Part shown: in pieces, positions 47,472-59,260 of the stretch
Numbering within the stretch: the stretch's first letter is position 1
Layout: every line of letters begins with the position of its first letter
NCBI RefSeq assembly: GCF_004337985.1
Contig: NC_043742.1
Coordinates: forward strand, 1,350,176 to 1,414,175
From: Pyricularia pennisetigena
Taxonomy: Eukaryota; Ascomycota; Sordariomycetes; Magnaporthales; Pyriculariaceae
Reading direction: 5' to 3'
Length of the DNA: 64,000 nucleotides
The notes under the pieces: model-generated
What the model was told of the DNA's origin: nothing
The model's input: only the letters and a program-made list of their open reading frames with translations
Databases searched by the model: none
Program-made: the position numbers and the translations under genes

Positions 47472-49246
47472 TTGCCCATTTACAAAAACCCCATTTATTG
47501 CGTCGACGATCGCGTCGAAGATTTTGTTAAACGTATAACCATCGAAAAAAAAGCCGGTCAATTTTTCCAAACTATAATCTTCCAGGGACCGCGTGGGATT
47601 TTTAACAAAAAGGGCGAAAGGCGCAATAATACGGAAAATATAATAACCGAAAAATTAATAATATATTTTAATATCGTAAACGAGATAATAAATGCAAAAA
47701 AACAGCCCAATTTGTTAACCTGGTTTAGCAACGCGCATTAAATATACGTTTTAACATTCCGGTTATTATATCGTCGGATTTACAATACAGTTTTACAAAC
47801 AATTTTGGCACAGGTGTGCGGGCCGGCGATTTTTTTTAATGGTCCGAATCGTTAGGATTCGCCGCGTTGCGCGACTTATACCTGGTAAAATAATTTGTTA
47901 AAATCGCGCGCGAAAAATATCGGGCCGTCGGAATTCGGGCGGTTTTGCACCCCCAAATAAATGTCGCGACCGAGCCGAAATGGGTTCGTTAAAATAATAT
48001 TTAAAGCGAAAACGCCATTTTTACCGTTAAATTTTTTGTCGAATATATTAAAGGGTTTTAAAGCGGGCAAATTAAGTTTTATAATATTATAACCGTTACG
48101 AAATATTTCCCTGGCGGCGGCCCGATAAAAAATAGCGGGGATTCCTATTTCGTATACGGTAAAAACCAAATATATTCCGGTAATAATTTTAAATATTATT
48201 TTACATTTTTTAAAACTGTTATCGCAACGGGAGCCCGGTAAATTATACCGTATTATTTACGCCCGTTCGGTATTAAATACGACCTTATCGGCTTTTTTTT
48301 TAACAAATAAATTATAATATATTTTTTAAAGGAAACGTTCGGTTTTAAAGGGATTATCCTTTCCGATTGGGGTTTAATTACGGATATTATAATCCTTAAC
48401 CAGGATATACCGGCCCGCGCGTGGGGCGTAAAACACCTGTCGGAATTCGATCGAACCTTACGTATTTTCGACGCCGGTGTTAACCAGTTTAACAGCGAAA
48501 TATGGTTTAAACTAATTATATAATTGGTTAAAAAAGGTAACGTTAACGAAAATCGCATCGACGCCTCCGTTAAACGTCTTTTCCGCGAAAAATTTCTTTT
48601 GGGCCTTTTTAAAAACTTTTTCGTCGACTTTAAAACCGTTCGGAATATCGTGGGTAACGATTATTTCGTCCGTTTTAGCCAAAACGCGCAGCGCAAAACC
48701 TACATTTTCCTTATTAATAAAAACGAATTACTCTTTTTTAAAAAACCCAAAGTTAATATTTCGACAAAATTTTATATCGAAAGTTTTGGCGTTATTATTT
48801 TCGAAAATCGTAATTTTTTAATTGTTAAAACCCCAAAAAAGGCCGATTACGCTTTTTTCCGCCTATAGGCGTTTTACGAACCTCGGCCGGACGGTTTCGA
48901 ATCCCGGTTTTATATTGGATCGCTCGAATTTAACGCGATAGAAAAAGTACGCCAAATTACCATTTATAAAACCGTCCCCACCGTCGTTAATATAATGTTA
49001 AATAAACCAACCGTTATTTTTAAGGTCGTAAAAGGTGCCGCCGCCGTTTTTGGCAGCTTTGGAAACGGAACCGAAACCTTTTTGGATATAGTTTTTGGTA
49101 TTGCAACCCCGGAAGGCAAACTGTTTTTTAATTTACCTCGTTCGCAAAAGGCCGTCGAAAAATTAATGGAAAACGTGCCGTTTAACACCAAAAACCCTGT
49201 ATTTACGTTTGGGTATGGGTTGCGGTACCGGAAATACGTTATTTAA
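47472..49246 (+). pseudogene. Glycoside hydrolase family 3 (beta-glucosidase-like) relic, near full length
   Basis: The start reads YKNPIYCVDDRVEDFVKRIT then IEKKAGQFFQTI, the GH3 N-terminal R+.DLL.+MTLEEKAGQM block. Further on come KIAREKYRAVGIRAVLHPQI, NVATEPKWVR and TVTKYFPGGGPIKNSGDSY, matching the substrate-binding KHFPG block. ILSDWGLITD at 48356-48385 carries the SDWG nucleophile Asp, intact. Then DIPARAWGVKHLSEFDR, LLGLF.NFF and the C-terminal domain, with KGAAAVFGSFGNGTETFLDI and VFTFGYGLRY, the family terminus. Exo-acting GH3 enzymes remove terminal glucosyl residues in biomass or cell-wall turnover. Length is about 590 codons. Stops are TAA/TAG, and the N-terminal part lies in a different frame from the C-terminal part, so an intron or indel separates them. 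Confidence 0.92.
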
Positions 49247-49877
49247 CGGGGTTAAATTTTAACGTTAAATGGGTTTAACGTCCCAGTTTGGCGAATCGGA
49301 CACGGTTGTTTTTTTCCTTTTTTTTTCCCAACAATATTATTATATTTTGGTGAAATTTGTCGCGGCGAAATTTAGTCGTTAAACCGAAATTGAAAAAAAT
49401 TAGTTTTTATGGTTTTGCAGTATGCCTCGCAATTCGGCCTGTTATAGAAATTTTCGAATCGTTAATTTATATTACCGTATTTTTGCTTTAATATAATATT
49501 TCCAAGGTTAATTTCGATATTTTTTCGATATTTTTTTCCATTTTAAAGCTGCAATTTTAGTTTATATAATAAAAATACCTTGGAAATTGATTTAAAATCC
49601 AAATCCCGCGGTATTTTATTGGGTAATATAGGGGTATTAATAAAATTTGGAATAAATAATTGATAATTAATGGTCTTAATTCCTTATATGATATTAAATT
49701 CGATATATTGGTGCTAAAATTTGGAGGCGGGTAATATAAAAGAAAATTGGTGGTTAATTTATTATCGTGCCCCATATTTTTGGTGGTTGCACAGTGGAAT
49801 GTTCCTATAATATTATTCGCAAAACTGGTTTTTAACGAAGCAAAATAATTATTAGAAAATTCAATCGGGACAAAAAA
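49247..49877. other. Intergenic decayed stretch
   Basis: No gene recognised between two plus-strand relics. Short minus-strand frame 49557-49775 has no family resemblance. Confidence 0.5.
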
Positions 49878-51611
49878 TTGGACGTAATAATTACAAAATT
49901 CGCCGTTTGCGGAAGGGTAATACCTGTAACACGTTTTATATTACAATATATTCGAGTTCGTAAACGCGGGGACGGAATTTTAAATTTATTTAAAAACCCC
50001 AATTTTGGGCTTTTTAATTGCTGCGTTACCGTTTGCTACGATAATGTATTGCATAAATATTTATTAGGTCGCTTGGCCAACCTTGTTTTTTTTCGTATTT
50101 ACCGATTCCTTTTAAAATATATTTTCGCATTCCGTATAATATTTAAAAAAATAATTTATTTCCAACCGCTAAACCGGGAATTAACCCTAATTGAAAAACC
50201 ATTTAAGCTTTCCACTATTAATATTATCCCCAATTACGTATATATTAATTACGCCATTTTTTTCCGCTTTCGGGATAAAGACAAAAACCGGGCCGTGGAG
50301 CTGCTAAAATTTGGGTTAATGCATATTTTCGTTTAAATTTAACATTTATGCGGAATAATTGAAAAGGATGAACAGGGCCGGTATTTATTTGTTTAAAAAC
50401 GCGAATTAATAATGCAGGTTATTATCCATAATATGGATCCAAATACCGGTATTCCAATTTTGGATAATATCGAAAAGGGCCATTTTGGAGGCGAAATTTT
50501 AAAAAATATTAATTTTTGGAATAAACTATTCCATCAAATTACTCCCCATCGTATGGAAAAAAAACTTATAATAATTAAAACAGGTATTCCAATAATAATA
50601 TGGGGCGAAGGGCCTAAGGCAAACCCAAATAGCAGCCCTACCGTGTCCGCCTACCAAATTAACCGGTGCACCGGTGGTTTGGTTTTAGTCGTCCAGGTTT
50701 ATTATTACGTTTTAAATATAATTGGATTTAAAAACTATATTATGCAATTGGCGGCCAATTGTATAACCCTGGCCAATTCGATACCTTTCCCGCCTTTCGA
50801 CCCGGCAAACCTGGATATATTGCGTTTAACCATTAAAATTCCGGTTAATAAATTAATTAATGGTCCGCTTATACCCCAAAGGAACCAAAATTACCGGAAA
50901 TAGCAGGCGGTGCTGCTCCACCTATTTAAAAACAAAACGGCCGAATTAAAAAAACTCGCCACGCCGCGGAGCGGCGATTAAATATCGACGTATAATACGT
51001 CGTATATTTATTTTTAACGTGTTTTTAATAAAGTGAAAATTATTTTATACAGCTTTTCGCGAAATATGGTTTTATGCTGGGGCGAGGCCATTAATTTTCG
51101 ACCGCGGTTTTACCGCCCACTTTTGCCCCAAGGATTAATGCGCAACGCGTTGGGCTGCGTTATTTTAAATACGAATTTTATCCCTTTATTAACGGTCGCC
51201 GAAATGGTGGACGAAACGCCGTTAAATAAATTAACGTATTATATCCGCGCGTTAACAAACAGTTGCGACAACGAATATATCGACAAATTGCTAAATAAGG
51301 TGGCGTTTATTAGGAATAAAAATATTATTAACCTGCGATTAATTTCGTACCCGTTTATAAATATATTTATAATTAACCATAGGCCTGCCGACGTTAGTAG
51401 TTTTAATTTTGGGTTCGGGAAACCGATTATTTATCGGCATTTGTTCGGCGGTTTTTCGACGGAGGGCGTTATTATTATATATCCGCCTGTCAAATTTATT
51501 AACCCCGACGAAAAGTGCGTTTTTTCGGTGATTATGGAAAAAAAGCTTGTGGGTAAAATAATAAAAATGCGCGAATTTTGCGATTTTTTCGAATATCGCG
51601 GCGTTAATTAA
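49878..51611 (+). pseudogene. BAHD-type acyltransferase (transferase family) relic, single frame
   Basis: Three long open stretches (49878-50336, 50412-50903, 51033-51611) share one reading frame, giving about 577 codons with few stops. The N-terminal part has YVYINYAIFFRFRD and AVELLKFGLMHIF, typical of fungal trichothecene-3-O-acetyltransferase-like members. The HxxxD active site would fall at 50703-50717, where the sequence reads YYVLN: both His and Asp positions are changed (to Tyr and Asn). The second motif, DFGWG, reads NFGFGKP at 51405-51425. Near the end, GGFSTEGVIIIYPPVKF and REFCDFFEYRGVN are typical. Such enzymes transfer acyl groups from acyl-CoA onto alcohols or amines in secondary metabolism. 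The absent catalytic residues mean it is inactive. Confidence 0.88.
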
Positions 51612-53089
51612 ATATATTAACTGGTTTAATAAATATATAATTATTGCACAGGGATACCGCGCTATAATAGCAGAAGGGCGAGGAAAAGGCCTAACGGGCC
51701 TATTTTTACGATAAATACTGGTTTCTGGGTTAAGGTAAATCCGATTAATATTTTGGAGTTAAAGTTATAGCTTGAGTAAATACTGGTTTACAAATAGCTC
51801 CTTACTTTTTGGTGGGGGTTTTTTGTTTTTTTTTTTTTTAAAAAAATTATTTAAGGGATTTTTATTATATAAACGGTATAAAAGACGATAATTACAGGTG
51901 GGAAAAACCGTTGTTATCGTTAATATAAAGTCAGTGAGGAAAGCATTTAAATGAAAATTTCGGCGGTAAAACTAAATTTTAATTCCGCTGCGATCGATTT
52001 CCCTTTATTGCGATTATTAAAACAACAAATAATAGGTTATTTAATAAGCGTTTAAAAGCGTGAGGACTGGGGATTAGGCAATAACGTTTAATTACGTATT
52101 ATTAAATGAAAACCAGGTTAATTTAGGCGAAAAATTAAAAACTAAATTTAATATATAAAATAAATAGGGTAAATAAGGTAATTAAATAAAATTATCTTAA
52201 AAAAGGAGTTGACAATTGTCCGATATTTTATTTAAACGCTGCATTTTACCGAAAATACGCTAACCTCCCATTCCGATAACCGGTTACGATTATGGGCCCT
52301 TTTGCCAAATATAAAAAACCCCGCCGTTTTATAACGGGAATTCTGTTTATCGCTATCCGGTACCCGGAAAATAATCGTCTCCACTAACCGAACTCACTAC
52401 GAAATAACAAATTTTAACAGTTTTTTTTTTCTTTTTACAAATCCCTATTTTCCAAGCCAAAAAAATAAAAACTTTTTAACCCCTGTCTAACATTTAATAT
52501 TAAAAAGATAAATTTGCGGTTATGTATAAAAACACTTTTTTCCGCTTTAACGCGACCTTTTATCGCGTTGGGAAATACGGCAAATTATATAAGGTTTTTT
52601 TATCCGCGAAAATCGACGTATCCGACGTACATATATACAAAATATATTTATTTTTTTTTCCCCCTATATATAATCCTTTTATTTTCAAAAATGCAAAAGG
52701 CGGACAAATAAATGGGTCGAAGCCAAAAAAAAATTAATTAGCCACATATAAGTTACTTATTCCTATTAAAAAATTACCAGACCAGCATTAATTATTAATA
52801 ATTTGGAAAATTGGGGGGTTATAGCGATATTATTATTATTAATAGCTAAATTTTCCGGTATAGTGGAAATAAATAAGCGGGGGTAATTAGCTAATATTTA
52901 ATATTTGGTTCCCACAATTTGTAACTTCAATTTGTTTTGCTGCAGCGGTAACCCCCGTTATGCGTTAAAAGGTTACGATTGGTTTCCCCATTAGTTTTGG
53001 CCCCGCCGGTTCTGGGGATGCAAATCTTCGAAAACATTTCCCTATTTTGCATTTATTGCGCCATATTTTATTGGTTTAATTTTTTAAAG
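51612..53089. other. Decayed stretch, no assigned gene
   Basis: No family recognised. Two overlapping short plus-strand frames at 52514-52737 are Phe/Lys-rich and probably compositional. Confidence 0.5.
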
Positions 53090-54091
53090 CTAAAATTTAT
53101 TAATAAATTTGCAAATATTTTTATTTATAATAATAGCTTTACTAATCCCCGGCGCCATTATTTTAACGCCGTGTAAAAACCCCGAATAATGGTGGAATTC
53201 GACGTTAACGCTGGCGGTGGCCAATACGGTTACAAATTTGTTAATTTTTTCGCGGAACAAATCCAATCTTTCGACGTTTATAAATATAGGCGGGAAACCC
53301 CGCAATTTATCCGGTTTAACCCGCGTTAGCGCCGCGTATATAAAAATGGTATCGTTCGTTTTTTCTTTTCCTATTTTACCGCCTGCGTACGCTGTTTACG
53401 CAATTTTATTAATTACGTAATTCCAAAAATGGTAAAAATATTCCGGGTCCTCGATCGATCGGAACGTACGGTCGTTTAACATAAAATACCGCAACGCCAA
53501 ACCGGCCGGTAGTGGAAATTTTTCCGAGTTAGTAAAACTTTTATCGTAAACCATTAGGGCCGTCCCGGTGGCGATTCCGCCGCCAGCGTTTATATTAAAA
53601 AAAACCACCCGTTCCATATTAATACCGAGCCCCGCGGTATGCGTTTATACCCATTTTAGCGTAATATAAACGTCCTCCACGGCCGCCGGTATTGGGTATT
53701 CCGGTGCGAAGCGGTAATTTGGTATAAATATATAATTATATATTCGGATTACCATATTAGCAGCAAAATTAATATTATTATCCGCGTTTCCTATAATAAA
53801 ACCACCGCCAAAATAAAATATAATTGCACGATCCGGTGGCGTATTTATTTTTGCAAATATATCGGGGAAAAAATATATAATTTTTATTTAAATACCGTCG
53901 GCGGATTTAACGTTATGGGAGGGTTATTAAATTGAAACTGGTAAATGGGGGAAACCGAATATATCCGGGTAATGGGATACAAATACGTTACGGACAACGG
54001 GTATATCGTTAAATGTGTTTATATTTGGAATTCCCTCCCAAATGAACCCTAATTTAGGGTTTACCGTGGGGACGGGTATTCGCGAAACCAT
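53090..54091 (-). pseudogene. Alpha/beta-hydrolase (fold-3, HSL-type esterase/lipase) relic, single frame
   Basis: Minus strand, ATG at 54091, and recognisable to about 53090: 334 codons in one frame, normal for the family. N-terminal RIPVPTVNPKLG is followed by IILYFGGGFIIGN, where the family has YHGGGFVLG (His lost). YRFAPEYPIPAAVEDVYITL is the conserved YRLAPE...PA...D block. The nucleophile region reads NINAGGGIATGTALM, where GDSAGGG is expected, so the catalytic Ser is replaced. The C-terminal LRGFPPIFINVERLDLF and VEFHHYSGFLHGVKIMAPG retain the Asp- and His-bearing blocks. These esterases hydrolyse short acyl esters. Loss of the Ser implies no activity. Stops are TAA/TAG type. Confidence 0.88.
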
Positions 54092-55529
54092 TTCCGGTTA
54101 TAAAATGTTAAAAATTTTTTTTATTTTTATTTTAAGGTCTAAATTAAAAGCGATATTGTCTGTTTAAAATTAGAATATTTAACAGCGGATTCGCTAGCCT
54201 TTATATTTTTTCGGCCGTTAGTGTCGATAAGCTAACATAGGTTTTTAAAAACCTGTTTTATTTGAAATATAATTTTGGTCCTCGTAACGTCCCAGTTTTG
54301 GGATATGTTTAATGCAAGGAAACATATTGTTATTTATGGAAAAAAACCGTTAACGCAATCGAAAAATCCCAATTAAATCGGTGGATTGCGTTACTATAAT
54401 ATTGTCCATTTTACTATTAAAAATTCTTAAATTCGTCGATATTTGAAATTCCGTAAAATATCGTAAAATATTTCGCTTTTTTTACATAATTCCTCCCTAT
54501 TCGGAATTCTGACGCCTTATCCAAATATCCGCCAATTACGATAAAACCAATAAATATACGGAAATTATGGAGGGGCGGATTAAAATAGGTATCGAATATT
54601 TAACATAACGCGGCTAAATTAAATGCTTTTTCTATAATTATGCACAAAATACAGCGAAACAAAAACCCGGAATTCGTAGCTTTTTATCTAATTTAAAACG
54701 TAATATACCTTTTTGGTTCGAAACTAACGTCCTATTTATAAGGGATTTTCCCTCCTAATATATATATCGTTTTTTTTGGGTACGGTTACCCGCGCCCCCA
54801 GTAAAACGTATGGTCGCGATATAATTAACCAATTATATATTAGGTTATTAATAAAACTTAAATAATATAACTATTTAATCCGTTAAATTTTCCGTATAAT
54901 TTGTATTTTTTTCGGTTGGAAGAAGTAACAGGTTTTAGCGGTGGCAAAAATCACTAATTTAGTCGATTTATATTTTATGATTTTGGTTATATTGTTTGTT
55001 AAATTCCCGTTTTTCCTACCGCAGCGTCCATTAATTTAACTGAAATAAAAAAACAACTTTGTTTTGTAAATTATTGAGAAAAAAAAGATGCGAGCAAACA
55101 AAAACCGCTTAACGGGATTGGAAAAAGTTTTAAAATTAAAAATGGGGGTTTTGAACCCGTTATTTTCCCCAAATAAGTTTTTACCATTCATCCTAAATTC
55201 GGGGTTTTATCGCAGCAAATATTCGTTCGCAGCTGGTATAAAATTGTACCATACCTGATAAATTTAATAAAGGTTTTAATTTACAATTTTAAACAAATTT
55301 TGGGACCTCCTATAAAACATATATTAACTCCAACGGATTAAATATTTAGTGGGAACACCCCTAATTTGGGATTAAATTTGTATTTTATAATTGGAAATCC
55401 GAAATAAATTTTAATAAAATTAAATATAAATATTTAGGCGTTCCAGTAACCCGAAAAAATAATTTGAAAAGGCAAATAATATATTTTAACTAAATTGTAA
55501 CCTGTATTGTGTTTTTTTTAGCTGCAAAA
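54092..55529. other. Decayed stretch, no assigned gene
   Basis: AT-rich RIP-signature DNA. No protein family, repeat or regulatory element was recognised. Confidence 0.5.
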
Positions 55530-56950
55530 CGTCGCAAAAAGCTTAGAATTTTAAAGCGAACGAGCAAAAATGCGATTAAAAAGAAATATTATAACGAATT
55601 ATTTAGCAAATTTAATAAAGGATTGTTAAAATTAAATAAAACGGACGCGATAAAAATCGACGTTTAAAAGCTTTTAAACGAGGAAATTTAAAACCCGGAA
55701 AATAAAAACCAAAATTCCGAAACCGCGTTTAAAAATAAAATAGCAATTATGCAAAAACGTCGGGAAAAGTTTGAAGCTTCGATAAACCGAAATATTAATC
55801 CCAAATAAAAGAAATGGTTTAAAATTTTGTTCGACAAATTTAAGGAGGATTTATTTAAATTAAATAATTTTTATTTTATTAAATCCAATTTTCGAAATGG
55901 GGCGGAAAAATAAGGCCAAAATACGAGTGGAAACAACGACGAACAACCAAATAATAATACAAACGTTAAAACCGGATATAATCGTGGCTAACCTGGGCAT
56001 ATTAAAAACGAATTTTCGCCCAGTGGAAAAAAAGGAAATGGCTTAAAATAAACGCTTTTTAATAACAACGAAAAATTATTAATTCCTTTTCCTGGAAACG
56101 CTCCGGATAAAAACGTCAAAATTATAGGGTAATTCGGTGGTTGGGGTATTAAATATATTAATATATATAGCAGTTAAAACGCTCCGACGTATCGCATTAA
56201 AAAATACTGCTATCCCCCAAAATACGAAAAGAAAAAATATTAAAAATATTAAAAATAAAATGTTTTTAATTAGGAGAACAAATATGGAGAAAAAATGGAA
56301 AACGGTAAATATAAATATACCGGACGTTATATATTTGGGATTTACGGGGTTATTTGGACACGTAATTTGGATATTTCCCCGTATAAATTGGATTTAATCG
56401 AACCCCAACGGAAAAAAAAACCTATTATTTATATTTTCGTTAAATGGAAAATTAATGGGGAAAAAATAAAGTCCTGGGAAACGCGGACCTATATTCGACG
56501 ATTATGGAAAAAATTAGAAAAAGCAAACCAGGTTATTTACAATACGGCGCTCGAGACCGAAAACAAATATAAAATAATTTAGGGCTTGGGGCGTTTAAAT
56601 AACCGGTCGCCGTTTATCGGCCTTATCCACGATATAATTAAGCAAAAACGAACGGAATCCCTAAATCCAGTTTTATTAGCTTAGGAGCGCGTTGAAACAC
56701 CAAATTAAACGGCCAATCCTATTCCGGCAAATGTTTCGATCGCCCAATTTTTTGTAATATTTCCGGTTTCCGGAGGTATAATTGCGAAATATACGGTATT
56801 TATGTATCCGGTTATATTGGCCCTTTCCCATGGTATAATATCGCCCGGTTAAACACCCATTTAAATAATTAAATTTAACCCGGCAGAATTTATTCCCATA
56901 TTTAACCAATTTTTTAATTTCATATAATTTATTTAAGCTTTTACCCCGGT
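55530..56950 (+). pseudogene. Lys-rich coding relic, family unknown
   Basis: From 55530 a Lys/Asn-rich helical frame reads RRKKLRILKRTSKNAIKKKY then IMQKRREKFEASINRNINPK. From 56295 a frame continues for about 200 codons: MENGKYKYTGRYIFGIYG, PYKLDLIEPQRKKKPIIYIF, SWETRTYIRRLWKKLEKAN, and later FFVIFPVSGGIIAKYTVF and LALSHGIISPG. The second part is chemically balanced with a mixed hydrophobic pattern, suggesting a real domain. Its in-frame stops are TAA/TAG. No known family was recognised. It may be a repeat-element protein (gag-like) or an accessory gene. Confidence 0.4.
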
Positions 56951-57740
56951 TGCGTTACCTATATAAATCGTACCCTTTATTTATTTACTGGTTTTAACAC
57001 CTTTTAAATTCTTTAGTATTTGGTAGTTTGTTTAATATTAAATTAATGCAACCAGCCCTTTTCAATTATTTCGTTTTATTTTAGCATTAAATAAAATTAA
57101 TAGCCATATAGATTATTTGCATTCGTAAAAAAAGAAAATAAAGACTTTTGCCCTCTTCCGAAATATAGCACTAATTTATTAAAAACGATAGGAAACAAAT
57201 ATTAAAATTATTAAAATTACCGATATTTGCAATTAAACCCCGTAACGAGTTTATTTTTGCCATTAAAACTTTTAGGAATTCCTGGATATTTTTTACATTT
57301 ACCTTTAAACCAAAAACTAAATCGTTAATTTTTTTAATTTTTTACCGGTATTCCGAACGATATTTTTTTGTGCAAATCGGACCCGAGAAAAAATATAATT
57401 TTAGTATTTTATTTTCGGAAAAAATATTTTTATCAGGAATAATAAAGTCGATTAGATTCCCGGTGCTGTCGGAATTAACGGAGTTAATTTTTTCAATTAT
57501 TTAATTAGTAAATATTTGCCCTATAATTAATATACGGTCGTTTTCGACTCCCTGTCGCTTACCGCTAAATAACTTGCTGGAACGTGTATTTGTTAATATT
57601 AAATAGGAATAATATAGCTGGTAAATTTAAACGCGTTAACGTTAAATACGTTGCAATTTTTCTGCCAAATATTAAAATCGGCGGGTTATCCTATTATATA
57701 ATACCCAACGCACCCTCAGTTTGCGGCGCAATTACCAAGG
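56951..57740. other. Decayed stretch with a possible minus-strand relic
   Basis: Between 57150 and 57560 the minus strand reads protein-like segments such as GVENDRILIIGQIF, NLIDFIIPDKNIFSENKIL and VNVKNIQEFLKVLMAKI. No family was recognised. Confidence 0.3.
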
Positions 57741-57920
57741 CCCATTTTGGGGCCGTCGGCCAAAATTGCTTCGATTAAAAATGGGTATATGCAGCAATTG
57801 GATAAAGCCTTGGCCCAATCCCGGTTTTTGCGTTCCTGCCAGGTTTTCGTTTTTCGAACCCTAAATTCGAACCCTTTATTTTTTGGCGGTCCAAAAGCTG
57901 GCTATTACGTGTATAACGAT
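57741..57920 (+). repeat. Dispersed repeat, copy 2 of 3
   Basis: Shares ordered blocks with 63815-64000: AGGCCCATTTTGGGGCC against CGGCCCATTTTTGGGCC, GATTAAAAATGGGTATAT against AATTAAAATCGGTATAT, GCCTTGGCC against GCCCTGGCC, then CCAGGTT, CCCTAA against TCCTAA and TTTTTTGGCGGTCC against TTTTTTGGGCATCC. Similarity is clear by eye over about 180 bases. Both also resemble 8165-8340. A short open frame lies within it (GYMQQLDKALAQSRFL), but the other copies do not preserve it, so the unit is treated as non-coding. Confidence 0.6.
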
Positions 57921-58619
57921 AATAAATAGTTTTTAAACCAATTTACGCCAATATGCCCCAATTTGGTATAATTAAATACAATTCCTATATAATTAAACCG
58001 ATATAATGTTTATATTATAGCTTTAATTTGGAAATAAATATAATTTATAAATCTTTTTTTTTTAATAACATTTTTACTGCGAATCTTCCTATCGTACAGA
58101 AAAAATAATTTGTATACCTATTTTCCCGTTTTTTTTTACTAATAATGCCGGTAATAAAAAGCTAATTTCGAAAAATTCCCATAATTTTCGCCATTATTAT
58201 AGCCATTATCGCTTTTGGCGAAGGTGCGCCCACACCTATTAATACTTTGGTTATCCGTAACGGCCCCGAATTTAACATTATACGCGCGGCGGTTTACGCA
58301 AAATCTTTCCCAATAATTATCGAAACATATATAATTTTTGCTATTATTGCAATATTAATAATCCTAAAGGTTATATATATATTGGTTTTGTGTATCGCAC
58401 GTTTTTGTTCGTAATTTTTCGGGTTAAACCCCGAAATATGGTAAATTATGGCCAATATATTTTTTGAGGCCATATTAAGGGATTTTTCAATTCGTATATA
58501 TATTTTTCTACAATAATTGATGCAAAATTAAAAGCAGTATATTTAATATATAAACCCGATACGGGTAAATAAGATGTTAATAAAATTATAAACATATTAT
58601 AATTTATAAAATTTCCACC
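57921..58619. other. Decayed stretch upstream of the P450 relic
   Basis: May contain the N-terminal half of the P450, but no membrane anchor or early motif could be recognised. Confidence 0.4.
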
Positions 58620-59260
58620 GCTTTTTATATTTGAAACGGGTATATTTAACCCAAATCGTCCGTTTTATCGAAAACCCTGTTATTATTTTGTAAATCCATC
58701 CAAAAACTAGGCTCTATTTTTACCAAATCCTACCGCTTTAAGGTAATACTATTAAATAAATACGTAACCCGACGGTTGGATAACGGTTTTACTATTATAA
58801 CCGAAAAACAGGTATTTGCCGAAACAAATAAAGAAAAAAACAGGTACATTTTTTTGGACGCGCTGGCCGAAAACTTCCCCGACACCGTCGAATTTTTTCA
58901 CCAAATTTTGGGCGTGCTATTCGCCGGCCGCGATACCACGGTTTCGTTTATTAATTGGTTATTTTATAACCTCGCGCGCGACCCGGCCCGGTATTTAAAA
59001 TTAAAAGTAACATGCATGGGTGGGAATTTATACCGGTAATTTTGCTTTTTATTTTTGTATTTTTTTTTCGTATTTGTTTCGCGTTTATAAATAAAAATTT
59101 AATACGTTTTTGCCCCGTTTATTTAATTTGTTGGAGGATTTTAAATTTGCCCCGGCCAATAGTCGGTACTAACCAAAACTGCGTACTTGGTCGTGAAGTT
59201 ATTACAACCAATCGACCGGATAAAAAATTGGGATTTAAAACAAAATGCGAAATATAATAT
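58620..59260 (+). pseudogene. Cytochrome P450 relic (I-helix to ExxR region)
   Basis: The I-helix oxygen-activating motif is intact: AGRDTT at 58923-58940 within FFHQILGVLFAGRDTT followed by VSFINWLFYNLARDPARYL, close to fungal CYP52/CYP539-type enzymes (alkane or fatty-acid hydroxylases). Upstream, about 45 codons of helix G-H-like sequence (FAETNKEKNRYIFLDALAEN) precede it. Downstream near 59090-59170, NLIRFCPVYLICWRILNLPR plausibly corresponds to the K-helix ExxR.xP block with its Glu lost. No Cys haem-binding loop was found. P450s use haem and NAD(P)H reductase to hydroxylate substrates, usually at the ER membrane. The relic is truncated or decayed beyond recognition at both ends. Confidence 0.75.

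Noticed and set aside
47876..48169. 97-codon minus-strand open frame
   Set aside because: It lies inside the GH3 relic, and the plus strand reads clear GH3 blocks across it (ending in TVTKYFPGGG).
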